Shown here: positions 1-7,970 of the stretch, piece after piece
Layout: each line of letters opens with the position of its first letter
Position numbering within the stretch: position 1 is the stretch's first letter
Source of the DNA: Streptosporangiaceae bacterium
Lineage (GTDB): Bacteria; Actinomycetota; Actinomycetes; Streptosporangiales; Streptosporangiaceae
DNA: 42,911 bases
Direction of reading: 5' to 3'
NCBI GenBank assembly: GCA_019246795.1
Contig: JAFAPY010000122.1
Location: forward strand, 1-42,911
Notes under the pieces: model-generated
Databases searched by the model: none
Seen by the model: the letters and a program-made list of their open reading frames with translations, nothing else
Told to the model about the DNA's origin: nothing
Made by a program: the position numbers and the translations under genes

Positions 1-2
1 TC

Positions 3-131
3 GACTCGCTGCTGCGCACGCCGGTTGCCACGTCGACCCTGCTGCGCGGCCTGGCTTCGTTCGCGGTGTACGCGCTGCTCGTCTGCTGCTTCGCCTGGGC
101 CCGCTTCACCTCCGCCGACGTCACGAGCTGA
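3..131 (+). CDS. C-terminal fragment of a membrane protein, possibly an ABC-2 type permease (5' truncated by window)
   Basis: Open frame from the window edge: DSLLRTPVATSTLLRGLASFAVYALLVCCFAWARFTSADVTS*; one hydrophobic segment followed by a short tail. Confidence 0.45.
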   Translation, partial: DSLLRTPVATSTLLRGLASFAVYALLVCCFAWARFTSADVTS

Positions 132-185
132 CGGGAGCGGGATCCCGTAGCTCCGCGGCAAGCAGCAGTTGAGTATTATGCGCTC

Positions 186-202
186 TTGCAACTAAGTTGC
201 AA
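186..202. promoter_or_regulatory. Putative Nur (nickel-responsive Fur-family) box
   Basis: TTGCAA-CTAAG-TTGCAA matches the Streptomyces Nur consensus tTGCaa-N5-ttGCAA; lies 48 bp upstream of a NicT-type permease start. Confidence 0.75.
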
Positions 203-249
203 GTAGTTCCCGATTGCCGTGGCCGGACTTCCTTGCGGGAAGGTGACTG

Positions 250-1365
250 ATGGCTCATCCGCGCGACCGCCTTGCCAGGATCCGCCGGGGGCTCACCCCG
301 GCCGAGTGGGCCCGCGCCGGCGGTATGGTCGCGACGATCATCGGGCTGAACGTGCTCGGCTGGGGGATGCTGGCGGCCGCGCTCGGCGGTCACTACCACA
401 TCAGCTCCACGACGGTGTTCGGGGTGGGCACCGGGGCGCTGGCCTACACCCTGGGCATGCGGCACGCGTTCGACGCCGACCACATCGCGGCCATCGACAA
501 CACCACCCGCAAGCTGGTCAATGAGGGCAAGCGGCCGCTGTCGGTGGGGTTCTTCTTCTCCCTGGGCCATTCCACCGTGGTGTTCGCGCTGGCCGTGCTG
601 CTGAACTTCGGCATCCGCGGCCTGGATGAGCAGGTCAAGAACGGCAGCTCCCACCTGCAGTACACCACGAACATCATCGGGACCTGCGTGTCAGGGTTCT
701 TCCTGTTCCTGATCGCCGCGTTCAATATCGTCATCCTGGCCGGGATCATCAAGGTGTTCCGGCAGATGCGGGCCGGCGCCTACGACGACGAGCAGCTCGA
801 AGAACAGCTCAACAAGCGCGGCCTGATGAACCGGTTCCTTGGCCCGCTGGGCCGCCGGGTGGATACCCCGTGGAAGATGTACCCGATCGGGTTCCTGTTC
901 GGCCTGGGCTTTGACACCGCCACCGAGGTCGCGCTGCTGGTGCTGGCCGGCACCGCCGTGGTCGGCGGGCTGCCGTTCTACGCCATCTTGTCGCTGCCCG
1001 TGCTGTTCGCCGCAGGGATGAGCCTGTTCGACACCGCCGACGGCTGCTTCATGAACTTCGCCTACGACTGGGCGTTCGCCAAGCCGGTCCGCAAGGTCTA
1101 CTACAACCTCACCATCACCGGCCTGTCGGTGTTCGTGGCCGTGTTCATCGGCGCGATCGAACTGCTCGGCCTGCTGGCCCAGGACACGAACCTGAACGGC
1201 TCGCTGTGGACGTTCCTGGAGAACTTCAACATCAACACCGCCGGGTTCGTCATCGTCGGCGTGTTCGTCCTCACCTGGGCCGTCGCCCTGGCCGTGTGGC
1301 ACTTCGGCCGGATCGAGGAAAAATGGGAATCGTCGCGCGCCGTCACGGCCGACACACCCGAATAG
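250..1365 (+). CDS. HoxN/HupN/NixA family nickel/cobalt transporter
   Basis: GMRHAFDADHIAAIDNTTRK (HX4DH) signature and LGFDTATEVALL motif of the NicT family; multi-pass hydrophobic. Confidence 0.93.
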   Translation: MAHPRDRLARIRRGLTPAEWARAGGMVATIIGLNVLGWGMLAAALGGHYHISSTTVFGVGTGALAYTLGMRHAFDADHIAAIDNTTRKLVNEGKRPLSVGFFFSLGHSTVVFALAVLLNFGIRGLDEQVKNGSSHLQYTTNIIGTCVSGFFLFLIAAFNIVILAGIIKVFRQMRAGAYDDEQLEEQLNKRGLMNRFLGPLGRRVDTPWKMYPIGFLFGLGFDTATEVALLVLAGTAVVGGLPFYAILSLPVLFAAGMSLFDTADGCFMNFAYDWAFAKPVRKVYYNLTITGLSVFVAVFIGAIELLGLLAQDTNLNGSLWTFLENFNINTAGFVIVGVFVLTWAVALAVWHFGRIEEKWESSRAVTADTPE

Positions 1366-1371
1366 CCGCTG

Positions 1372-3081
1372 TCACCAGCTGAAGTCCTCTTCCCAGAACT
1401 CGGTAACGCCGCGCGGCGAATCAGGGCGAGCGGTCTCCTGCTCCCGCAGCTCGACCCGGCGGATCTTGCCGGAGATCGTCTTGGGCAGGTCGGCGAACTC
1501 GATCCTGCGGACCCGCTTGTACGGCGCCACCCGCTCCCGGCAGAACGCCAGGACAGACCGCGCCAGCTCCGGCGACGGCGACCGGCCGGCGGCGAGCATC
1601 ACGTAGGCCTTCGGCACCGCGAGCCGGACCGGGTCCGGGGCCGGCACCACCGCGGCCTCGGCGACCGCCTCGTGCTCGATCAGCACGCTTTCCAGCTCGA
1701 ACGGCGAGATGCGGTAGTCCGAGGCCTTGAACACGTCGTCGGTGCGGCCCACGTAGGTGATGTAGCCGTCATCGTCGGAGCTGGCGACATCGCCGGAATG
1801 GTAATAGCCGTCCCGCATCGCCCGCGCGTCCAGCTCCGGGTCGTCCAGGTAGCCGGCCATCAGGGCGAGCGGGCGCCGGTGAAGGTCCAGGCAGATCTCA
1901 CCGTCGCGGGCTGGCTGCCCGGTCACCGGGTCGACCAGCGTGACCTGGTATCCGGGCAGCGGCCTGCCCATCGACCCGAGGCGGACCTGCTGCCTGGGGG
2001 AGTTGCCCACCTGCGCGGTGGTCTCGGTCTGGCCGAAGCCGTCGCGGACCGTGATCCCCCAGGCTTTGCGCACCTGCTCGATGACCTCCGGGTTGAGCGG
2101 CTCGCCGGCCGCCACGCACTCGCGGAGACAGGACACATCCGCCGCCGCCAGGTCGGCCTGCAGCAGCATCCGCCACACGGTCGGCGGGGCGCAGAACGTG
2201 GTCACCCGGCAGCTCCCGAACGCCTCCAGCAGTCCCGCCGCGGAGAACCGCCCCTGGTTGAGCACCAAGACGGTGGCCTGGGCGTTCCACGGCGCGAACA
2301 CGTTGCTCCAGGCGTGCTTGGCCCAGCCAGGAGACGACAGGTTCAGGTGCACGTCGCCCGGCTGGATGCCGATCCAGTACATCGTGGACAGGTGCCCCGC
2401 CGGGTAGCTGGCGTGGGTGTGCGCCACCAGCTTGGGCTGCGCGGTGGTGCCCGAGGTGAAGTAGAGCAGCAGCAGGTCGCCGGCCCGGGTGGCCCCGTCG
2501 GCTGAGAAGAAGGCCGGCGCGCCGAACGAGCCCGCGTAGTCATGCCAGCCCGCCGGGGCGCCGGCGTCCTGCGTCCCCACCGCGATCCGCGTCCAGTCGC
2601 CTGCGATGCCGGCGCACTTCCGCACTCCTGCGGCGTCGGTGATGACGTGCCGCACGCCGCCCCGCGTGATCCGGTCGGCGAGGTCGGCCGGCTGCAGCAG
2701 CGTGGACGCCGGGATCATCACCGCGCCCAGCTTCATCGCGGCCAGGATCACCTCCCACAGCGGCGCCACGTTGCCGAGCATCAGCAGCACCCGGTCGCCC
2801 CGCCGCGCCCCGAGGCCGCGCAGCCAGTTCGCCACCTGCCCGGACCGGGCGGCCAGCTCCGCGTAGCTCATGGATGCGTCACCGTCGTCGGCGACGATGC
2901 GCAGCGCGGTCCGGTCCGGGTGCTCGGCCGCGATCACGTCGAACCAGTCCAGCGCCCAGTTGAACTCCTCAAGTGAGGGCCAGGCGAACTCGCGCCGCGC
3001 GGCGCCGTAGTCCTCCCGGTAACGCAGCAGCACGTCCCGCGCCGCCCGGAACGCGTCGGTCGCAGAAGCAGATCCGCTCAT
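1372..3081 (-). CDS. AMP-dependent acyl-CoA synthetase (short/medium-chain acyl-CoA ligase like)
   Basis: LLLLYFTSGTTAQPKLVAHTHASY P-loop, DGFGQTETT, YHSGDVASSDDDGYITYVGRTDDVFKASDYRISPFELES, PKTISGKIRRVELRE. Start taken at MSGSAS (3081); the ORF extends to 3303. Confidence 0.92.
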   Translation of the reverse strand: MSGSASATDAFRAARDVLLRYREDYGAARREFAWPSLEEFNWALDWFDVIAAEHPDRTALRIVADDGDASMSYAELAARSGQVANWLRGLGARRGDRVLLMLGNVAPLWEVILAAMKLGAVMIPASTLLQPADLADRITRGGVRHVITDAAGVRKCAGIAGDWTRIAVGTQDAGAPAGWHDYAGSFGAPAFFSADGATRAGDLLLLYFTSGTTAQPKLVAHTHASYPAGHLSTMYWIGIQPGDVHLNLSSPGWAKHAWSNVFAPWNAQATVLVLNQGRFSAAGLLEAFGSCRVTTFCAPPTVWRMLLQADLAAADVSCLRECVAAGEPLNPEVIEQVRKAWGITVRDGFGQTETTAQVGNSPRQQVRLGSMGRPLPGYQVTLVDPVTGQPARDGEICLDLHRRPLALMAGYLDDPELDARAMRDGYYHSGDVASSDDDGYITYVGRTDDVFKASDYRISPFELESVLIEHEAVAEAAVVPAPDPVRLAVPKAYVMLAAGRSPSPELARSVLAFCRERVAPYKRVRRIEFADLPKTISGKIRRVELREQETARPDSPRGVTEFWEEDFSW

Positions 3082-3175
3082 GCCCTTATCGTTGCAGCCT
3101 GCGGTCCGCTGCGAAAGCTCACCGGAGGGGACGCCGGTATCCTTGCCGGTGTCATCCTCTGCAGGGAGGGGAGTC

Positions 3176-4042
3176 ATGACGAGCGCCACCAGGGAACTGG
3201 CACCGCCGAGGCGCATCCTGGTCAACGGCAGGCCGATCAGGTTGCGCTGGCTGCAGCAGGTCATCTGGTCCTTGGTGGCCGCGAACGTCGGCGCGCTGAT
3301 CATCTCCGCGCTGTATTACCTGTTGATCGAGGTGAGGTGGAGGGCCGGCGGTCACACGATCCTGTACCTCAAGCCCGCCTGGGACCACCTGTTCACCTTC
3401 CGGGGGTGGGCAGCCGACCGGCACGACATCCGCAACGTGTACGAGGCACTGCTGGCCACGTTGTTCGTCAAGTCGCTGCTCGCCAACTGGCACAAGCATC
3501 CCCGCAGGGCCCCGGCCTGGTACGTGATGATCTCCCCGATCCTGATCGTCGTCGTCGCGTTCCCTGTCGTGGTCGCGGGCATCTGGCTGATCAACTACGC
3601 TCTGCCCGGCGTGTGGCACGCCTGGCTCGCGCACCACACGCTGCATAACCCCGTGCACATGCCGTACCGGCTGGCCTGGTTCGGTACCTACCTGGCCGGC
3701 TATCCCTGGCAGCCGCTGATGATCGGCATCCTGGCAGGCCTGGTCGTGCACCGCGTGTACGCCCCGGCCGGCAACGCCGTCCAGCTGTACTTCATCGACC
3801 GGTCCGTGGACCACGCCAGGGACGCCATCGCCGCCGGAGAGCCGGATCCCCACCGGCACCTGCCCCGCTGGCCATGGCCGCCGGTGGTCAGGGAACGCGC
3901 CGCCTGGATCATGCAGAACGACCTGCCGGTCCCGGACCGGACCCGGAGCATAACCGGGGCTGTGTATTTCACGACGGTCGTCCTGGGCGCCTTGGCCATC
4001 TACGGCGGCTACGTCCGCTACGTGGTAGCAAAGGGCCACTGA
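3176..4042 (+). CDS. Multi-pass membrane protein of unknown function, His-rich loop
   Basis: ORF MTSATRELAPPRRILVNG... with several hydrophobic segments; RBS-like gggaggggag before ATG 3176. Confidence 0.7.
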   Translation: MTSATRELAPPRRILVNGRPIRLRWLQQVIWSLVAANVGALIISALYYLLIEVRWRAGGHTILYLKPAWDHLFTFRGWAADRHDIRNVYEALLATLFVKSLLANWHKHPRRAPAWYVMISPILIVVVAFPVVVAGIWLINYALPGVWHAWLAHHTLHNPVHMPYRLAWFGTYLAGYPWQPLMIGILAGLVVHRVYAPAGNAVQLYFIDRSVDHARDAIAAGEPDPHRHLPRWPWPPVVRERAAWIMQNDLPVPDRTRSITGAVYFTTVVLGALAIYGGYVRYVVAKGH

Positions 4043-4317
4043 CCGGCGAGGGCAGTCACCGCCGGCGGCCGCTTCACAAGGCGAAAATAATTTCGTATCC
4101 TGGGCATGTCCGCGAGCAGGCATGGTTCCCGGGTAGGTCAGCGGGAGCGCTTGCGGCCCGCGCCGCACGCCGGTCGCGCCTTCAGCTGGCTTTCATGTTG
4201 GCTGGCTAGCCTTCCCGCGTGGGCAGTCGGCCGGGCAGGACAGCACGGCACGACCTCAGAACAAATGCAGAGGCTTCATCCAGAGCCCGCGCAATACCAG
4301 ACCGCAGGATGGGATGC

Positions 4318-4698
4318 ATGAACAGCTCGCAGCGATACACCGTCGGCCAGGCCGTGGCGGCCAGGGAGCGCGGCCGGGCCAGGGTCCGCTCCGCGACCAC
4401 GACCGTCGCCATAGGCAGCGTCGTCGCGGCCGGCGCCCTGGCCGCCCTGCTGCCGGGCTCCACGCACACGGCCAAGGCATCCACCTCGGCAGGCACGGCC
4501 ACGTCGCAGTCGGGTTCGGCCGCGTCGCAGTCGGGTTCGGCCACGTCCGGCTCGGGCGCCGCATCGCAGTCCGGGTCCGGCTCCGGAACCAGTTCCTCCG
4601 GCTCCTCCACCTCGACCGGCACCTCAGGCGGCTTCAGCTCGGGCTCGGCTCCGTCCTCCAGCAGCGGCGGCAGCGTCGCCACGTCCGGCGGGTCGTGA
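4318..4698 (+). CDS. Small membrane-anchored Ser/Gly-rich low-complexity protein
   Basis: MNSSQRYTVGQAVAARERGRARVRSATTTVAIGSVVAAGALAALL followed by a Ser/Gly/Thr-rich tail; stop overlaps the apbE start. Confidence 0.7.
   Translation: MNSSQRYTVGQAVAARERGRARVRSATTTVAIGSVVAAGALAALLPGSTHTAKASTSAGTATSQSGSAASQSGSATSGSGAASQSGSGSGTSSSGSSTSTGTSGGFSSGSAPSSSSGGSVATSGGS
4501..4542 (+). repeat. 21-bp tandem repeat (2 copies) inside the Ser-rich gene
   Basis: acgtcgcagtcgggttcggcc / gcgtcgcagtcgggttcggcc, one mismatch. Confidence 0.85.
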
Positions 4699-5696
4699 TG
4701 TCGCGCGCGGCGACGCGGGCGCGCCAGGCGCATGATGAGGAGTCGGCAACCTGGCGCGCGCTCGGCACGCTGGTCCGGATCGTGGTCACCGACCCGCGGT
4801 GCCTGGCCGAGGCCGAGTCCATGCTCCGGGCCGAACTTGCCGCGGTGGACCTGGCCTGCAGCCGGTTCCGCGCCGACTCGGAGATCTCCGCGCTGCGGAC
4901 CGCCAACGGCAGGCAAACGCAGGTCAGCCCGTTGCTGGCCGAGGCGATCGCGGCGGCGTTGCGCGCGGCACGGCTCACTGACGGTGACGTCGATCCCACC
5001 GTGGGCGCGGCGATGAATGCGCTGGGATACGACCGTGATTTCGAGCAACTGCAGGCGGCCGGCCCGGCGACAGCCGTCACCGTCAGGCAGCTCCCCGGCT
5101 GGCGCCAGGTCCGCCTGGACGGCCGGCTGCTGACCATGCCGTCGGGCACCGAGCTTGACCTCGGCGCGACCGCCAAGGCATGGGCCGCCGACCGGGCCGC
5201 GGCCCGGATCGCCGCCCGCCTTGGCTGCGGTGTTCTGGTCAGCCTCGGCGGTGACATCGCGGTGGCCGGCCCGGCGCCGCGACACGGCTGGCGGATCCGG
5301 GTGCAGGACGTCACCGGCGCCCCCGAGGACCCGCCGGACGGCCCGTACGCGCTGGTCGCGATCCGCGACGGCGGGCTTGCCACCTCCAGCACCACGGCGC
5401 GCCGCTGGCGGCGCGGCGGTGACCTGCTGCACCACATCGTGGACCCGCGCACCGGCCAGCCTGCCGAGCCGGTGTGGCGCACCGTGTCCGTGGCCGCCGG
5501 CACCTGCGCGGACGCCAATGCGGCGAGCACCGCCGCGGTCATCCGCGGCCGGGCCGCCCCTGGCTGGCTGAACGCGCTCGGGCTGCCCGCCCGGCTCGTG
5601 GACACGGCCGGCGCGGTCTTCACCGTGGCCGGCTGGCCGGCTCCTTCAGTGCTGTCTGGAGCGCGCGCGTCGGGCTCAGACGTAACTCAGAACTAG
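4698..5696 (+). CDS. apbE: FAD:protein FMN transferase (ApbE family)
   Basis: SRFRADSEISALR, DVDPTVGAAMNALGYD, LDLGATAKAWAADRAA, LVSLGGDIAVAGPAP, HHIVDPRTGQPAEPVWRTVSV motifs; TGATG overlap with upstream gene. Confidence 0.92.
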   Translation: MSRAATRARQAHDEESATWRALGTLVRIVVTDPRCLAEAESMLRAELAAVDLACSRFRADSEISALRTANGRQTQVSPLLAEAIAAALRAARLTDGDVDPTVGAAMNALGYDRDFEQLQAAGPATAVTVRQLPGWRQVRLDGRLLTMPSGTELDLGATAKAWAADRAAARIAARLGCGVLVSLGGDIAVAGPAPRHGWRIRVQDVTGAPEDPPDGPYALVAIRDGGLATSSTTARRWRRGGDLLHHIVDPRTGQPAEPVWRTVSVAAGTCADANAASTAAVIRGRAAPGWLNALGLPARLVDTAGAVFTVAGWPAPSVLSGARASGSDVTQN

Positions 5697-5763
5697 CGTG
5701 CAGGTCGGGCAGATTGCGGGGGACGAGGATGGGTGACATGAACGAGACAAACCAGCGGCCCGC

Positions 5764-6399
5764 ATGACCGGGACCACGGCATTCTGGTACGCCAGCCGCG
5801 CGACGGGGATCGTCGCGCTGTTGCTGCTGACGGCCGTCCTGGTGCTCGGCCTGCTGATCACCAGGCGGGGCAAGCTGCCCGGCCTGCCCCGGTTCGCGGT
5901 GACCGGCCTGCACCGCAACCTGTCGCTGCTCGCCGTGGCGTTCGTCGCCGTGCACGTGCTGACGGCGGTGCTCGACACCTACGTCCACATCCCGCTGCTG
6001 TCGGCCGTGGTGCCGTTTGCCTCCGGCTACGAGCGGCTCTGGCTCGGCCTGGGCGCGATCTCGCTCGACCTCATGCTGGCGATGATCATCACCAGCCTGG
6101 TCCGCGGGCACCTGAACCGGGTGCTGTGGCGGGCCATCCACCTGCTCGCCTACGTCAGCTGGCCGGTGGCGCTCGCGCACAGCATCGGGTCGAGCAAGGA
6201 CCTGCAGCACGGGCCGATGCTGGACATGGCCATCGGCTGCATGGTCATCGTGAGCCTGGCGGTCATCTGGCGGCTGGCCAGCGCGGCCAGGCAGGTGCCG
6301 CGTGCCGGGCGGGTGGCCGACGTCATGGCGCGCCATGACACCGCAACCAGGTACACCGCAACGAGATACGGGCGCACCCGCGAGGAGGCCCGGCGATGA
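5764..6399 (+). CDS. Ferric reductase-like transmembrane cytochrome b protein
   Basis: Multi-TM with paired His (LHRNLSLLAVAFVAVH; IHLLAYVSWPVALAH) as in FRD domains. Confidence 0.82.
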   Translation: MTGTTAFWYASRATGIVALLLLTAVLVLGLLITRRGKLPGLPRFAVTGLHRNLSLLAVAFVAVHVLTAVLDTYVHIPLLSAVVPFASGYERLWLGLGAISLDLMLAMIITSLVRGHLNRVLWRAIHLLAYVSWPVALAHSIGSSKDLQHGPMLDMAIGCMVIVSLAVIWRLASAARQVPRAGRVADVMARHDTATRYTATRYGRTREEARR

Positions 6400-7685
6400 C
6401 CGCCGTGACAGCCGAGGACCGCACGGCCCGCACGGACCCGAGAACCCCTGGGTTGCCCCGCCTGCTGCCCCGCACCCCGGAAGACCTCCGCGCGCACCTG
6501 GCCCGGCACGGGCGGCTGCCGTACCGGGGCCACCCCGGGCTGCTGATCGGCGACGTCAAGGCGGCCGGCCTGACCGGCCGCGGCGGCGCGGCCTTCCCCA
6601 CCTACCGCAAGCTCGCCGTTGTCGCGCAAGCCCGCGGCCGCCCGGTGGCCATCGCCAACGGCGCGGAGAGCGAGCCGGCCAGCCACAAGGACGCTCTGCT
6701 GCTGCGCACCGCGCCGCACCTGGTCCTGGACGGGCTGCAGCTGGCCGCCGAGGCGGTCGGCGCCGCCGAGGCCCGCCTGTACCTGCACCGGGGCGCCAGC
6801 CACGAGGTGCTGCGCGCCCTGGCGGAGCGGGCCGCCGCGGGCACCGACCGGCTGGAGGTCACCGTCGCCGAGGCGCCGCCGCGGTTCCTGGCAGGCCAGG
6901 AGACTGCGCTGGTGAGCCGGATCGACGGCGGCCCGGCGTTGCCCAGGTTCGGGCTGCCGCGCGTGTCCGAGCGCGGCGTCGGCGGCGCGCCGACCCTGGT
7001 GCAGAACGTGGAGACGTTGGCCCACATCGCGCTGATCGCGCGGTACGGGCCCCGCTGGTTCCGCGCCGCGGGCACCGCCGCCGAGCCGGGCACCATGCTG
7101 GCCACCGTCTACCGCCCCGACGGGCAGTGCACGGTGTTCGAGGCGGCGATCGGAACCCCGCTGCGCGACATGCTCCCCGACCTTGCCGGGACGCAGGCGC
7201 TGCTGGCCGGCGGCTTCCACGGCACCTGGCTGGCGGCGCCGCGGGCGGCGCAACTCACCCTGGACAACGAGACGCTGCGCAGGCACGGGGCGTCGCTGGG
7301 CGCCGGAGTGCTGGCCGCGCTGCCGCCGGACCGCTGCGGGCTGGGCGAGGCCGCGCGGGTGGCCAGGTACCTGGCCGCCGAGTCGGCCGGGCAGTGCGGA
7401 CCGTGCTTCAACGGGCTGCCGCGCATCGCCGCGGCGATGGCCGAACTGGCCGGGCCAAAGCCGCGCAGCCGGACCCGCCAGGACGCCGAACGCTGGGCGG
7501 CCCTGGTCACCGGCCGCGGTGCCTGCCACCACCCGGACGGCACGGTGCAGTTCGTGCGCAGCGCGCTGACCGTGTTCGCGCCGGAACTGGACGCCCACCA
7601 GCGGGGCCGGTGCTCGGCCAGCAACCGCCGCCCCTTCCTGCCGCTGCCCGACGGCATGCCGGCAACCGAGGAGGACTGGGTCTGA
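6396..7685 (+). CDS. NADH-quinone oxidoreductase subunit F (NuoF)-like protein
   Basis: GRGGAAFPTYRKL, ANGAESEPASHKD, GAPTLVQNVETLAHIA, ESAGQCGPCFNGLPRIAAAM; ATGA overlap with 5764..6399. Confidence 0.9.
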   Translation: MTAVTAEDRTARTDPRTPGLPRLLPRTPEDLRAHLARHGRLPYRGHPGLLIGDVKAAGLTGRGGAAFPTYRKLAVVAQARGRPVAIANGAESEPASHKDALLLRTAPHLVLDGLQLAAEAVGAAEARLYLHRGASHEVLRALAERAAAGTDRLEVTVAEAPPRFLAGQETALVSRIDGGPALPRFGLPRVSERGVGGAPTLVQNVETLAHIALIARYGPRWFRAAGTAAEPGTMLATVYRPDGQCTVFEAAIGTPLRDMLPDLAGTQALLAGGFHGTWLAAPRAAQLTLDNETLRRHGASLGAGVLAALPPDRCGLGEAARVARYLAAESAGQCGPCFNGLPRIAAAMAELAGPKPRSRTRQDAERWAALVTGRGACHHPDGTVQFVRSALTVFAPELDAHQRGRCSASNRRPFLPLPDGMPATEEDWV

Positions 7686-7687
7686 CC

Positions 7688-7921
7688 ATGGTCGACTATC
7701 AGACTCGGCGTGCCGCCGCGGGGTCACAAACCCTGCGGGTCAACCCGATCGCCTGCACCGGCCACGGCGTATGCGCCGAACTGCTGCCGGAGCTGATCTC
7801 CGCCGACGAGTGGGGCTACCCGATCATCGATCCGCGCCCGGTGCCGCCCGCGCTGGAGGCCGAGGCCCGCAAGACGGTGGCCGCCTGCCCCGCGCTGGCG
7901 CTGCGCCTGGTCCGGGGCTAA
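7688..7921 (+). CDS. Single-cluster ferredoxin ([3Fe-4S]/SoyB type)
   Basis: RVNPIACTGHGVCAELLPE...KTVAACPALALRL; only 3 Cys; starts 2 bp after the NuoF-like stop. Confidence 0.85.
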   Translation: MVDYQTRRAAAGSQTLRVNPIACTGHGVCAELLPELISADEWGYPIIDPRPVPPALEAEARKTVAACPALALRLVRG

Positions 7922-7970
7922 CGTTCCCGGGCCAGGTACCGTCGGCTCGTTCGGTACAAGCTCTTGGCTG

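Noticed and set aside
4131-4136. GGGTAG as a SigB-type -10 before the Ser-rich gene
   Set aside because: No GNNT/GTTT box at 14-17 bp upstream.
4206-5435. 409-aa minus-strand ORF with E/P/D-rich segment
   Set aside because: The apparent acidic repeat is the reverse translation of the Ser-rich gene and apbE; shadow ORF.
6150-7727. 525-aa minus-strand ORF
   Set aside because: Antisense to the NuoF-like gene; no recognisable motifs.
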